Notes: a model not told the origin generated them from the sequence alone. A stretch of DNA of 64,000 nucleotides from Victivallales bacterium (GCA_017417585.1 JAFPYX010000061.1:108710-172709), one strand, 5' to 3'. Counted from the stretch's first letter, positions 20,465 through 30,434 are shown. Translations and numbers: made by a program.

Positions 20465-21103
20465 TTAAAAGCCTGCATCATGGAGGAAATCGGTGGTGAT
20501 TCGGTCTGCTTCCGGCTGTGGGGCCAGAAGAGATGCCACATAGCGTCCTATGACATCGGACTCCAGATTCACGCGACTGCCAACCTTCAGGTCACCCAAT
20601 GCAGTATGGTTCCACGTATGGGGAATGATGCAGACGGTGAACGACTTGTCCGTCAATTCGGCTACCGTCAGCGAGACGCCATTCACTGCAATGGAGCCCT
20701 TTTCGACCAGTGGAAACTCCTGGCATGGAGGCCGTTTCAGGATGACTGCCCGGTCGCCCGCGCGGCTCTGGATTGCAAGAACCGGGGAAACGATATCCAC
20801 ATGTCCTTGAACGAGATGGCCGCCCAGCCGGTCGCCCAGCCGCAATGCCGGCTCGATGTTCACCTGTCGGCCTGGGCGATATTCGCGGAAGATGGTGCGT
20901 TCCAGGGTCTCATGGAGAACATCGAAGGTGCAGACGGATCCCGAGTAAGCGGCGATGGTCTGGCAGCAGCCGTCCACTGCGATGCTGTCTCCTAGGCGGA
21001 GACTTTCCGGTGGCAAGCATGTTTCGACGATCAGGCGGGCTCCCGCGCCGGTGCTTTGGAAGGAGACGACCTTCCCGATGGATTGGATGATTCCGGTAAA
21101 CAA
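20465..21103 (-). CDS. ribE: riboflavin synthase alpha subunit
   Basis: A 212-residue riboflavin synthase that dismutates two 6,7-dimethyl-8-ribityllumazines. The two tandem lumazine-binding barrels are visible: LFTGIIQSIGKV at the N-terminus with SIAVDGCCQTI in the first repeat, and GHLVQGHVD and SIAVNGVSLTV in the second. The start is placed at a TTG (21103) because the family begins MFTGI. Longer in-frame starts would overlap the ribD stop. It follows ribD by 56 bp on the same strand. The gene is also called ribC in some organisms. Confidence 0.93.
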   Translation of the reverse strand: MFTGIIQSIGKVVSFQSTGAGARLIVETCLPPESLRLGDSIAVDGCCQTIAAYSGSVCTFDVLHETLERTIFREYRPGRQVNIEPALRLGDRLGGHLVQGHVDIVSPVLAIQSRAGDRAVILKRPPCQEFPLVEKGSIAVNGVSLTVAELTDKSFTVCIIPHTWNHTALGDLKVGSRVNLESDVIGRYVASLLAPQPEADRITTDFLHDAGF

Positions 21104-21159
21104 CGTGTGGCAAAAAGATGAAATCGCGTAGTGGATTAACCGTCCAAGCCCTGTCGCTT

Positions 21160-22227
21160 TTATCCCTTTTCTTGTTCGATACAAGGGGGAACGGGCTTTT
21201 GGGGATATCCGATGTAGAGCAGGTCCTCGCCGAGGAATCGCGTCTCCACGCGATCCAGGCGAAGCGCATTTTCAAGATCGGCTGGCGCCTTGCCGCCCAC
21301 CACGGGCGCGGCATCCCGTCCGCCAATGATTTTCGGGGCGATGAAGAACTGGACCTGGTTCACAATGCCGCAGTCGAGCGCATTGGCCGCCAGTTCACCA
21401 CCGCCTTCCAGCAACAGCACGCAGACTTCCCTTGCACCCCAGTGGCGCAGGAATTTGTCCCAGGCTTCTGGAGTCGCGGGCTTGGCCACCACCACTTCAC
21501 GCATGGAATCGGCGGTCAAGTTCAACCCTGGGGGCAAAGGCTGGCTGGTCCAGACCGCAGGGATGGGCTGGCGTGGCCAGTCGGCAGGCTCGCGCACTTT
21601 GAGCTCAGGATTGTCCAGCCTCGCGGTACGACCACCCACCATCACCATCCCTGCCAGCTGCCGCAGGCTCTGGACATGCTCCCGCGCGGCGGAGCCGGTG
21701 ATCCACCGCGACCGTCCGTCCGGCAAGGCGATTTTGCCGTCCAGTGACATCGCCATCTTTAGGATGACCCATGGTTTGCGTCGCGTGATCCACCAGAAGA
21801 AATGCTCGTTAAGACGTCGACATTCCTCTTCCAGCACGCCAGAAATCACCTCGGCGCCCGCATTTCGCAGATACTCGACGCCCCTGCCGGCGTGGAGCGG
21901 ATTTGCGTCCAGGCATCCGACGACCACCCGTCCAATGCCAGCTTTTAGAATGGCCTCACAACAGGGTGGCGTACGCCCGTGGGTGCTGCATGGTTCTAGT
22001 GTGACATAGAGGGTTGCCTTCGACAGATCGGTGCCGGCAGGCACGCCTTCCAATGCATTGATCTCAGCATGATTTTGGCCGGCTCGGAGATGATATCCCA
22101 GGGAGACCAGCTTCTCTTCAAGCACAATTGCCGCCCCTACCATCGGGTTGGGGGAGCACCGCCCCCAGCCCCGCCGGGCCTCTTCCAGCGCAAGCCGCAT
22201 CCATTGGATGTGTCGCAGTTCAGTCAT
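21160..22227 (-). CDS. ribD: bifunctional diaminohydroxyphosphoribosylaminopyrimidine deaminase/reductase
   Basis: A 355-residue bifunctional enzyme of riboflavin synthesis. N-terminal deaminase: His53-Ala-Glu55 and the zinc cysteines Cys80 and Cys89 in PCSTHGRTPPC. C-terminal reductase: MAMSLDGKIALPDGRSRWITG, then VMVGGRTARLDNPEL and LLEGGGELAANAL. It heads a ribD-ribE pair. No FMN-riboswitch-like sequence was recognised in the 246-bp divergent spacer to the pilus ATPase gene. Confidence 0.94.
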   Translation of the reverse strand: MTELRHIQWMRLALEEARRGWGRCSPNPMVGAAIVLEEKLVSLGYHLRAGQNHAEINALEGVPAGTDLSKATLYVTLEPCSTHGRTPPCCEAILKAGIGRVVVGCLDANPLHAGRGVEYLRNAGAEVISGVLEEECRRLNEHFFWWITRRKPWVILKMAMSLDGKIALPDGRSRWITGSAAREHVQSLRQLAGMVMVGGRTARLDNPELKVREPADWPRQPIPAVWTSQPLPPGLNLTADSMREVVVAKPATPEAWDKFLRHWGAREVCVLLLEGGGELAANALDCGIVNQVQFFIAPKIIGGRDAAPVVGGKAPADLENALRLDRVETRFLGEDLLYIGYPQKPVPPCIEQEKG

Positions 22228-22473
22228 CGGCCTTAATATATGCCAGTTTCAACATTCATCGGGGAATGATTCTTCTAATTTGCCAAATGACCCGTTGAAC
22301 TAAGGCAATGGGTGCCAAAGATCCCGGCCAGGGAGACATTTTCCCTTTTTTTCGTTTTGTCCGACACTTTTTTATTCATTGTTAATGGAACACTTGGAAA
22401 GTTGCGCTATATTGCAGGTAATTGTCTTTTTTCCTGAAACCAAAGGAATAGCCCATTTTGGACGTGCCTGCCG

Positions 22474-24252
22474 TTGGCAGAGCAGCCGTCCTCCCATGAT
22501 TCCAACCGGAGCCTTATTGTGATCGGTCAAGAAGAATTCATTGTAGATCTCCTCATTTCTCGTGGTGTGCTCACCAATGCGCAAGTCGAGGAAGCCAAGA
22601 AAAAGATGACCGAGGATGACGAGGAGTCCGTGCTGCGCTCGTTGTATGCTCTCCACACGATCACGGAAAAGCAGGTCCTGAGAGTGCTGAGCGAAGAGTA
22701 TGGCATGGAGACCTATGACTTCGACAGCGCCAAACAGCACGTGCCGGAGCAAATCATCGCCATGGTGCCGACGCAGATTGCACTGCGGTACCACATGGTG
22801 CCGCTCTCCTTCGCCAACGGCATCCTGAAGGTCGCCATGTCCGATCCCGCCGACATCGAGTCGCTGGATGCCGTGAGGCACCTGACCGGCCTGGATGTGG
22901 AAGGGGTGTTGACCTCGCAGCGCCAACTGGACCGGGCGCTGGAATTCTACTACAAGCGGGAGGACGCCAGCGACATCCTTACGGAAGTCACCGAGACGAC
23001 CACCGACGTTACGCTGGCGTCCACCACCGACTCCACCACCGACTCCACCACCGATACTACCACCGACACCGATGGGAAGGACGGCAATGACGTGGCGCCG
23101 ATCATCCGCTACGTCTCCCTGCTGATCATCGAGGCTTTCCGCTCGCGCGCGTCGGATATCCACCTAGAACCCCTGGAGAAGAAATTCCGCGTGCGCTACC
23201 GAATCGACGGCGTGCTCAACGAGGTCGAGGCGCCGCCGAAATATCTGCAGAACAAAATCCTGTCACGTCTGAAGTTGATGAGCGGCATGGACCTCTCCGA
23301 ACACCGCATTCCGCAGGACGGCCGAATCCGCATCACCGCGATGGGGCGCGACCTGGACCTTCGTGTGTCGGACATCCCCTGCACCCACGGCGAGTCCATC
23401 GTCATGCGTATCCTGGACAAGAGCGGCGTCATGCTGGGCATCGGCGAATTGGGCTTCCTGCAGGACGACCAGGATCTCATCTACAAGATCCTCCAGTTGC
23501 CGGATGGGATTTTCCTGGTCACCGGCCCGACCGGTTCCGGCAAGACCACCTCGCTTTACTCCTTCCTGCATGAACTCAACCAGCCCACCCGGAAGATCAT
23601 CACGGCCGAGGACCCTGTGGAATACGAGCTCTCCGGCATCAACCAGGTCCAGGTGAATACCGATGTGGGGCTGACCTTCGCTTCCGCCCTGCGCGCCATG
23701 TTGCGTCAGGCGCCGAACATCATCATGGTCGGTGAAATCCGCGACACGGAGACCGGCTCCATCGCCATCAACGCGGCGTTGACCGGACACCTCGTCTTCA
23801 GCACCTTGCACACCAATGACGCGCCTTCGGCCATTACGCGTCTGATTGACATGGGAATCAAACCCTTCCTGGTAGCCTCGTCCTTGCGCGCGATCATGGC
23901 CCAGCGACTTGTCCGCCGCCTCTGCAAGCATTGCAAGAAGGAGCATACGGTGACCGAGTCAGAGATGCAGGGTCTTAACATCACGCCGGAATATGTGGCG
24001 AAGTCCACCTTCATGGAACCCGCCGGCTGTTCCGAGTGCAACAAGGGTTACCGTGGACGCATGGGAATCTATGAGATCTTCATGCTGGATCCTGAGGTCG
24101 AAAACATGATCTACCAGAAGGCCGACGCCGGTGTCATCGCGCGTCATGCCCGTTCCCACGGCATGCGCAACCTGCGCGACGATGGCATCCGCAAGGCCGC
24201 AATGGGAATCACCTCCATCAACGAAGTGCTTCGCCTGACGGTCTCCGAATAG
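22474..24252 (+). CDS. PilB/GspE-type assembly ATPase (first copy)
   Basis: A 592-residue hexameric ATPase powering pilus or type II secretion pseudopilus assembly at the inner membrane. Order: an N-terminal T2SSE_N domain (about 15-160), a Thr/Ser/Asp-rich linker, and the ATPase core with Walker A GPTGSGKTT. The Asp box, the Walker B region (MVGEIRDTETG) and the His box (STLHTNDAPSAITRLIDMG) follow, and then a four-Cys zinc motif (CKHCKK...CSECNKG). The start is uncertain: a TTG at 22474 is used here, and a GTG at 22519 would remove 15 residues. The second, similar ATPase gene follows after 109 bp. Confidence 0.92.
   Translation: MAEQPSSHDSNRSLIVIGQEEFIVDLLISRGVLTNAQVEEAKKKMTEDDEESVLRSLYALHTITEKQVLRVLSEEYGMETYDFDSAKQHVPEQIIAMVPTQIALRYHMVPLSFANGILKVAMSDPADIESLDAVRHLTGLDVEGVLTSQRQLDRALEFYYKREDASDILTEVTETTTDVTLASTTDSTTDSTTDTTTDTDGKDGNDVAPIIRYVSLLIIEAFRSRASDIHLEPLEKKFRVRYRIDGVLNEVEAPPKYLQNKILSRLKLMSGMDLSEHRIPQDGRIRITAMGRDLDLRVSDIPCTHGESIVMRILDKSGVMLGIGELGFLQDDQDLIYKILQLPDGIFLVTGPTGSGKTTSLYSFLHELNQPTRKIITAEDPVEYELSGINQVQVNTDVGLTFASALRAMLRQAPNIIMVGEIRDTETGSIAINAALTGHLVFSTLHTNDAPSAITRLIDMGIKPFLVASSLRAIMAQRLVRRLCKHCKKEHTVTESEMQGLNITPEYVAKSTFMEPAGCSECNKGYRGRMGIYEIFMLDPEVENMIYQKADAGVIARHARSHGMRNLRDDGIRKAAMGITSINEVLRLTVSE
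23020..23067. repeat. 12-bp tandem repeat encoding a Ser/Thr-Thr-Thr-Asp linker
   Basis: Four 12-bp units of the tccaccaccgac type lie in frame and code for a low-complexity acidic linker between the N-terminal and catalytic domains of the ATPase. Confidence 0.85.
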
Positions 24253-24361
24253 GGGGCCAGGCCCAATTTCAATGCACTGCGAGGTCGGCGAGCTTGTTCG
24301 CCATGACTTTTGAAATTGCCTCGCAGAAGGCAATTTCCGAACCACTCAGCATAGAACTTTT

Positions 24362-26092
24362 ATGCCAAACGAAAACAGCATCGAGATTTCCCCGAATGTC
24401 AGCATGATCTGGCAGATTCTGCTGCGCAAGAAGATCGCCACCGAGGATCAGCTGGAGGAAGTGCTTGAGGAGAGCCACAACAACGGCCAGCCCTTTGAGA
24501 CGGTTCTCTACAACTATGAAATCATCACCGAGGACAAGCTGCTCAGCCTGATTGCGGACGAGTTGGGCACCGAATTCATCGAGATCCATCCTGGCGCCAT
24601 TACCGATGATCTGGTCAAGAGCATCACGGGCGACACGGCGCGAACTTACAACATCATTCCCGTTGCCGAAGATGAGGACACCATCACGCTCGCCACGGAC
24701 AACCCGTTCGACACCAAGTTGATCGATGAATTGCACTTTGTGATCAACAAGGACTGCCGAATCGTGGTCGCGCGCCCCCGCGAAATCAACGAGGCGTTGG
24801 ATACGTTCTATCCCGAGCATGGCGGCACCGTCTCCGATGTCATTCAGGAACTCGTCACAGAACATGATGCCGCCAACAAGGGGAAAGACTTTTCGAAGAT
24901 GACCGAGGAGGAGTTGCTGAAGGCCGCAAACGACACTCCCATCGTCAAATTTGTCAACGTGATCCTTCAGCAGGCCATCAAGGACAAGGCCTCCGACATC
25001 CATTTTGAGCCGTTCCAGGATGAATTCCGCATCCGCTACCGCATCGACGGCGCGCTCTATGAGATGACGCCTCCCCCGAAGCACCTCTCCATCCCCGTAA
25101 TCAGCCGTATCAAGGTCATGAGCAGTATGAACCTCTCCGAACGGCGAATCCCCCAGGACGGGCGAATCGAGCTCCATGTCAACAAAAACCCTGTTGACCT
25201 GCGTGTGTCAAGCCTGCCGACTCGCTATGGCGAGTCCGTGGTGCTCCGTGTGCTGGACCGCTCGGTCGTCAACCTGGATTTGGACAGCCTGGGCATGCAG
25301 AAAGACATGGTGGCCACCGTCCGAAAGATGATCAGCCGCCCCAACGGAATCTTCCTGGTCACTGGCCCGACCGGTTCCGGCAAGACCACTACGCTCTATT
25401 CCGGCGTCAAGGAACTGAACAAGCTTGAGGACAAGCTGCTGACTGTGGAGGACCCGGTGGAATATGACCTGGAAGGCATCATGCAGGTGCCGGTTCGCGA
25501 ACAAGTCGGCATGACCTTCGCAAATGCCCTGCGCGCCTTCCTCCGTCAGGATCCGGATCGTATCATGGTCGGGGAAATCCGTGATAAGGAAACCGCCGAC
25601 ATCGCCGTGCAGGCTTCCCTGACCGGGCACCTGGTGCTTTCCACCTTGCACACCAATGACGCTGCCGGTACCGTCACCCGTCTGATCGACATGGGCATTG
25701 AACCATTCCTGATTTCATCCACTTTGATTGGCGTGCTCGCCCAGCGGCTGATCCGGCGGGTTTGTCCTGTCTGCAAGGAGCCCTACACGCCGGACGACAC
25801 GGAACTGGAGGCATTCGGGGTAACCCGCGAGAAGATAGGTGACCGGCAGTTCTGGCGTGGCACTGGTTGTGACAACTGCAACGGTTCCGGCTACCGCGGA
25901 CGCGTCGGCATCTTCGAGTTGCTGGGGGTCAGCGCAGAGATCCAGCAGTTGATCAACCGCCGATGCCCCACCCAGGAAATCAAGGAGATGGCCATGAAGC
26001 AGGGAATGGAAACCCTGCGACAGGACGGTTTCAAGCAGGTCCTGGCCGGAGTCACCAGCGCCAAGGAAGTCATTCAATACACCTTCGGGTAA
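24362..26092 (+). CDS. PilB/GspE-type assembly ATPase (second copy)
   Basis: A 576-residue paralogue of the preceding gene with the same domain order: a T2SSE_N domain, the core ATPase with GPTGSGKTTTLYSG, MVGEIRDKETADIA, STLHTNDAAGTVTRLIDMG, and a zinc motif CPVCKEPYTP...CDNCNGSGYRG. It lacks the Thr/Asp linker. Two adjacent extension ATPases may serve two filament systems (type IV pilus and type II secretion) or form mixed motors; the sequence does not decide. It is followed 35 bp later by pilT and then pilC, with no major pilin or secretin gene nearby. Confidence 0.93.
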   Translation: MPNENSIEISPNVSMIWQILLRKKIATEDQLEEVLEESHNNGQPFETVLYNYEIITEDKLLSLIADELGTEFIEIHPGAITDDLVKSITGDTARTYNIIPVAEDEDTITLATDNPFDTKLIDELHFVINKDCRIVVARPREINEALDTFYPEHGGTVSDVIQELVTEHDAANKGKDFSKMTEEELLKAANDTPIVKFVNVILQQAIKDKASDIHFEPFQDEFRIRYRIDGALYEMTPPPKHLSIPVISRIKVMSSMNLSERRIPQDGRIELHVNKNPVDLRVSSLPTRYGESVVLRVLDRSVVNLDLDSLGMQKDMVATVRKMISRPNGIFLVTGPTGSGKTTTLYSGVKELNKLEDKLLTVEDPVEYDLEGIMQVPVREQVGMTFANALRAFLRQDPDRIMVGEIRDKETADIAVQASLTGHLVLSTLHTNDAAGTVTRLIDMGIEPFLISSTLIGVLAQRLIRRVCPVCKEPYTPDDTELEAFGVTREKIGDRQFWRGTGCDNCNGSGYRGRVGIFELLGVSAEIQQLINRRCPTQEIKEMAMKQGMETLRQDGFKQVLAGVTSAKEVIQYTFG

Positions 26093-26127
26093 AAATTACA
26101 CTTAATTAACTTTAAGGAGAAGTTCTT

Positions 26128-27237
26128 ATGCCAAAACTTGAAATGGCTGACCTGCTGGACTTGGTGCTCCAGGAGGGTGCCTCCGACCTCCATCTCCCCT
26201 GCTACTCCCCGCCGACTCTCCGCATCCACGGCGAACTTACCCCGCTGGATGTGCCGCCGATGCAGCCCGAGGACACGGAGTACCTGATGAAATCCATCAC
26301 CTCCGAGGCCAACCAGCAGAAACTCCAGCAGGACGGTACCGTGGACTTCGGTTTCGCGTTTGGCGAAAAGGCGCGTTTCCGTGTCTCCGCCTTCCGTGCC
26401 CGTGGCAACATCGCCATGGTTCTGCGTACCATCTCCAACGACCTGCTCACCCTGGAGCAGATTGGCCTGCCCAATGCATGCAAGGACATCCTCTTCCGGC
26501 CTCGTGGACTGGTTCTGGTGACTGGCCCGACCGGTTCCGGCAAGTCCACTACGCTGGCCTCCATGATCGACGTCATCAACCATGAGCGTTCCGATCATAT
26601 CATCACCATCGAGGACCCGATTGAATTCTACCACAAGAGCGTCAAGTGCGTCATCACCCAGCGTGAGGTCCACAACGACGTGCCTTCGTTCGCGGACGCC
26701 ATCCGCCGCGCCCTGCGTCAGGACCCCGACGTGATTCTGGTCGGTGAAATGCGTGACAACGAGACCATCTCGGCCGCCATCACGGCAGCCGAAACCGGTC
26801 ACTTGGTTTTTGGCACGCTGCATACCACCGGTTCCGCTGAGACCATCGACCGTATCGTGGACTCGTTCCCGACCAACCAGCAGGCCCAGATCCGGACCCA
26901 GCTGGCATCTACGCTGATTTGCGTCATCTCGCAATTGCTGCTGAAGCGCAAGGACAAGAAAGGTCGTATCGCGGCTTTCGAAATCATGGTCACCACGCCT
27001 TCCATCCAGGCGCTGATCCGCGATGGCAAGACCTTCCGTATCACGTCGGACATCCAGACCGGCGCCAAATACGGCATGAACACGCTGGACACCCACCTCA
27101 TCCGGCTTTATAACGAGGGCAAGATCTCCTACGGCGACCTGATCACCAAGTCCCGCGATCCCGAAGGTGTCCAGCAGAAGCTGCACCAGCTGCTCATGGA
27201 ACAGGGTGCAGTGGGCGGCCAGAAGATGAAAAATTGA
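26128..27237 (+). CDS. pilT: twitching motility retraction ATPase PilT
   Basis: A 369-residue pilus retraction ATPase. A PAS-like N-terminal domain with ASDLHL at about 19-24 is followed by Walker [10 protein letters not shown], the Asp-box ITIEDPIEF, Walker [13 protein letters not shown], and the PilT-type His box [16 protein letters not shown]. The C-terminus has the family's AFEIMV...IRDGK region. A good ribosome-binding site (AAGGAG) lies upstream. The presence of a retraction ATPase argues that at least one of the filaments is a true type IV pilus rather than only a secretion pseudopilus. Confidence 0.95.
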   Translation: MPKLEMADLLDLVLQEGASDLHLPCYSPPTLRIHGELTPLDVPPMQPEDTEYLMKSITSEANQQKLQQDGTVDFGFAFGEKARFRVSAFRARGNIAMVLRTISNDLLTLEQIGLPNACKDILFRPRGLVLVTGPTGSGKSTTLASMIDVINHERSDHIITIEDPIEFYHKSVKCVITQREVHNDVPSFADAIRRALRQDPDVILVGEMRDNETISAAITAAETGHLVFGTLHTTGSAETIDRIVDSFPTNQQAQIRTQLASTLICVISQLLLKRKDKKGRIAAFEIMVTTPSIQALIRDGKTFRITSDIQTGAKYGMNTLDTHLIRLYNEGKISYGDLITKSRDPEGVQQKLHQLLMEQGAVGGQKMKN

Positions 27238-27360
27238 TTTGCAGGTTCGGGAGGCGTATTATCCAGTTTGTTGGCAGCGGAATTCTGCCAGGGGATGTGA
27301 TTACGCCGACCGATTCTGGACTCCATTTCTCGAACATCCGTTCATTCAAAGGAGAAATCG

Positions 27361-28605
27361 ATGGCTAAATTCCAATATACCGCATACGATTTTGAAGGAA
27401 AGGTGCGAAAGGGTGTCCTTGAAGCCGAAGACGAGCAGGCCGCGACCATCCAGCTTCGCAACCAGTCTCTTCAGCCGACCAGCCTGACCACCATCGGCGG
27501 AGCAGCAAAAGGGAAGGGCGCCTCCATTGGCGCAGGTGCCTTCTTCGGCATGCCGAAAGTCAAGACCAAGGCGCTGTGTACAGCGACCCGTCAGCTGGCA
27601 ACCCTGATCGAGGCAGGTCTGCCACTGGTGCGTGCCTTGCGCACTTTGGAACGCCAGGCCAAAGGTTCGCAGCCGGCCCTTTATAAGGTCATGGGCAATC
27701 TGGCTGACTCCGTGGAAGGCGGTTCGACCTTTTCTGAGGCTCTGGCCAACCACCCGAAGTCCTTCAACAAACTCTATGTATCCATGGTTCGTGCCGGCGA
27801 GGCCTCCGGTGCCTTGGATGTTGTGCTGAACCGTCTGGCCGAATTCATGGAAAAAGCCCAGCGCATTGCCGGCAAGGTCAAGTCCGCAATGGTTTACCCG
27901 ATTGCGGTTTTGATCATGGCCATGGGTATTACTGCAGGCCTGATGATCTTCATCATCCCGAAGTTTGGTGAAATGTTCAAGGAAATGCTTCCCGGCGAGG
28001 CGTTGCCTGGCATCACCTTGTTTGTCATCAACTGCTCCAACGCCCTCAAAGACCACGCGCTTACCGTATTTGGGTGCATTGTCGGCGGCATCTTTGTCTT
28101 CAAGTTGCTCCTGAAGACAAAACCGGGAGAATATCTATGGGACTTGTTCTGTATCAAGGTGCCCAAGATCAGCGGACTGGTGATCAAGAACATCTCTGCG
28201 CGTTTTGCCCGAACGCTGGGCACCCTGATGGGGTCTGGTGTTGCCGTGCTTTCCGCGCTGCAGATTGTTCGGGACACCGCCGGCAACGAAATCTTTGCCC
28301 GGGCGATTGACACCGTCCATGATTCCGTAAAGGAAGGTGAAGGCATGACCAAGCCGCTGGAAAAGTCAGGAGTCTTCCCGCTGATGCTGTGTTCGATGAT
28401 TGAAGTCGGTGAAGAGACTGGTGCACTTCCCGACATGCTGAACCGCGTCGCCATCGTTTACGAGGAAGAAGTAGACCGTGCAGTGGAAAGTCTTACCGCA
28501 CTGATTGAGCCGTTGATGATCATGTTCTTGGCCGGTGTGATTGGTACCATCGTGATTGCACTTTTCGCCCCGCTGGTCAAGATGATCGACAAGCTCGGCG
28601 GCTGA
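27361..28605 (+). CDS. pilC: type IV pilus/type II secretion inner-membrane platform protein PilC/GspF
   Basis: A 414-residue polytopic platform protein. It has the N-terminal FQYTAYDFEGKVRKGVLEAEDEQAA region and two homologous T2SSF domains: the first starts near residue 75 (LCTATRQLATLIEAGLPLVRAL), the second near 275 (FARTLGTLMGSGVAVLSAL). Three TM segments are present. A ribosome-binding site AAAGGAG lies before the ATG. It is the last gene of the motor operon, and a strong terminator follows 32 bp after the stop. Confidence 0.95.
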   Translation: MAKFQYTAYDFEGKVRKGVLEAEDEQAATIQLRNQSLQPTSLTTIGGAAKGKGASIGAGAFFGMPKVKTKALCTATRQLATLIEAGLPLVRALRTLERQAKGSQPALYKVMGNLADSVEGGSTFSEALANHPKSFNKLYVSMVRAGEASGALDVVLNRLAEFMEKAQRIAGKVKSAMVYPIAVLIMAMGITAGLMIFIIPKFGEMFKEMLPGEALPGITLFVINCSNALKDHALTVFGCIVGGIFVFKLLLKTKPGEYLWDLFCIKVPKISGLVIKNISARFARTLGTLMGSGVAVLSALQIVRDTAGNEIFARAIDTVHDSVKEGEGMTKPLEKSGVFPLMLCSMIEVGEETGALPDMLNRVAIVYEEEVDRAVESLTALIEPLMIMFLAGVIGTIVIALFAPLVKMIDKLGG

Positions 28606-28637
28606 TGGCCTGACCAAGCCCTGCCTCGAAATGCCCG

Positions 28638-28680
28638 CGCCGCCGTCACCGGACCTCCCGGGTGCGGCGGCGTGTTTTTT
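28638..28680 (+). terminator. intrinsic terminator of the pilus motor operon
   Basis: An 8-bp GC stem (CGCCGCCG/CGGCGGCG) is extended by CACC/GGTG after one bulged T and ends in TGTTTTTT. A GTG at 28672 sits in its 3' arm and is therefore rejected as the start of the next gene. Confidence 0.85.
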
Positions 28681-28725
28681 CCGGCAGAAGAAAAGCCTGT
28701 TAAATTCTTCCTGTTTCCTTCTCCA

Positions 28726-29655
28726 GTGATTTCCCCCTCGCTCATCGAAAAGATTCGCCAGCGCGACCTGCCAGCCATGGCCGAGCTGGACGCGATGGGC
28801 ATTTCTCCTTCCCCTAATGAAACCGCAAAGCAATTTGCGGATCGTCTGGAGGGCCTGAACCTCAATTTTGCAAAGATGGAGGATGCCCTCCACAGCGTGG
28901 GTGAATACACCGTCGAGGGGGTCGCCGTAAAGGCGTCGGCGCGGATTCCTGAAGAGATCTTCGCGGAGCCACTGGAGCGCACCAGCCGTCTTTTCGGCTT
29001 CCGCTGTGAATGGGTTCCGGGCTTCTTCTTTCCTGCCAGCCCGCTGAGCTTCTTTGGTGGCTACGCTTTTTACTTCTTCCCAGAATTTTTCGCGATGTTC
29101 TTGGCAAGAAGCGAGTTCCGCAAACGCCAAAAATGGCTGTTCATTGGACGGGACGAGCTGGTTTCCCACGAGATGTGCCACATCGCCCGTGCCGCCCTGG
29201 AATCCCACGCCTACGAGGAGCTTTTCGCCTACCAGACCGCCACCACCGCCTTCCGGCGCTTCACGGGGGGAATCTTCCGTGAACAGCTCGACTCTTTCCT
29301 TTTCCTCGGCGCCACTTTCCTTCTGCTCTTCTGGCAGATGACCCGTGCCTTCGCCTTCCCGCTGCTGCCAGCCTGGCCGGGTTGGGCGATTCTGGTCATC
29401 GACGTCGCATTTCTCATGGTTCGTCACTGTCGCACCTACCAGCGTTTCACCACCGCACGAGACAAGCTGACCCGGCTCTATGGAGACGAGGCGACCGCCC
29501 GTGCGGTGCTCTTTCACGCCAGCGATGACGAAATCCCCCTGTTGGCCAAGACGAAAGACCTGCCCGGGCTTTTGGACAGATGGGCGGAGAACCAACTGCG
29601 CTGGCAAATCGTCCGACATCGTTTTCCCTGGTCTCCGCAGGCGTGCCCGCAATGA
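28726..29655 (+). CDS. membrane protein with an HExxH zinc-protease-like motif
   Basis: A 309-residue protein that I cannot place in a named family. GTG 28726 is chosen as start because the earlier in-frame GTG lies inside the pilC terminator. A soluble N-terminal part is followed by an aromatic hydrophobic stretch (about 98-126). HEMCH at 148-152 with a Glu pair at 164-165 (HAYEELFAY) looks like a gluzincin-type zinc site. Two TM segments lie at about 190-240, and the C-terminus is charged. The stop codon overlaps the next gene in ATGA, so it is co-translated with the RNA methyltransferase. A membrane-bound metallopeptidase is a reasonable guess, not shown. Confidence 0.6.
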   Translation: MISPSLIEKIRQRDLPAMAELDAMGISPSPNETAKQFADRLEGLNLNFAKMEDALHSVGEYTVEGVAVKASARIPEEIFAEPLERTSRLFGFRCEWVPGFFFPASPLSFFGGYAFYFFPEFFAMFLARSEFRKRQKWLFIGRDELVSHEMCHIARAALESHAYEELFAYQTATTAFRRFTGGIFREQLDSFLFLGATFLLLFWQMTRAFAFPLLPAWPGWAILVIDVAFLMVRHCRTYQRFTTARDKLTRLYGDEATARAVLFHASDDEIPLLAKTKDLPGLLDRWAENQLRWQIVRHRFPWSPQACPQ

Positions 29656-30434
29656 ATTCCGCACTGCTCAGACGCCTTCGACAATTTGCCTCTGGCCGCC
29701 ACAACCAGCGCAAGGCGCCGTTCTTTGTAGTGGAGGGGCTGCGTTGCTGCCTGGAGTTACTCGGCCGGCGTCCCCAGTGGGTGGAGACGGCGCTTCTTTC
29801 CGATGAGGTTGCCGAAACCGCGAACGGGCAGGTATTTGTCGGAGCCGTACGTGCGGCTGGCGTTCCGCTGGAGATCATTGACGCCAACGGACTTGCACAG
29901 GTGGTACTGACCGAGGGACCGCAGGGGATGCTCTGTGTGGCACGTAAGCCTGGAATTGCCAGGCCGACGCGACTGGATCGGATCTGCACGCTCATTCTCG
30001 ACCAGGTCCGTGAACCCGGAAACGTGGGCACTATCCTTCGTACTGCCTGGTCGATTGGACTTTCGCAGGTCTGGTTCATCGAAGGCAGCGCAGACCCCTG
30101 GTCGCCCAAGGTCATCCGTAGCGGAATGGGTGCGCAATTTGCGGTAAATGTTCATCATTTCCCTGATTTGTCCAATGCCGTACAGCTTTTTCGAAAACTG
30201 GGGGGTGGAGAAGTCTGGTGTGCGATGATGCATTCTTCCATCTCGCTCTTCTCCAGCGATTTTACTCCCTTTGGTTCGGCGTTGGTGGTGGGCAATGAAG
30301 GGCACGGCATTTCTCGGCCGGAACTCGGCTCGGCGGTGACCATTCCGATGCCCGGGCAGGCTGAGTCTTTGAACGTAGCCCAGGCCACGACATTGTTGCT
30401 TTACGAGGCGTTGCGTCGCGGTCGCTCTACATGA
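29652..30434 (+). CDS. TrmH/SpoU family RNA 2'-O-methyltransferase
   Basis: A 260-residue SPOUT methyltransferase that probably methylates a ribose 2'-OH in rRNA or tRNA. The three knot motifs are present: LDQVREPGNVGTILRTA, VVGNEGHGIS, and IPMPGQAESLNVAQATTLLLYE. An N-terminal SpoU-substrate-binding region (about 1-100) precedes them, as in RlmB/TsnR-like members. The ATG at 29652 overlaps the stop of the HExxH protein. The RNA target cannot be named from the sequence. Confidence 0.9.
   Translation: MNSALLRRLRQFASGRHNQRKAPFFVVEGLRCCLELLGRRPQWVETALLSDEVAETANGQVFVGAVRAAGVPLEIIDANGLAQVVLTEGPQGMLCVARKPGIARPTRLDRICTLILDQVREPGNVGTILRTAWSIGLSQVWFIEGSADPWSPKVIRSGMGAQFAVNVHHFPDLSNAVQLFRKLGGGEVWCAMMHSSISLFSSDFTPFGSALVVGNEGHGISRPELGSAVTIPMPGQAESLNVAQATTLLLYEALRRGRST

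Noticed and set aside
22228..22473. A possible FMN riboswitch upstream of ribD
   Set aside because: No conserved RFN-element sequence was recognised on the ribD strand of this spacer.
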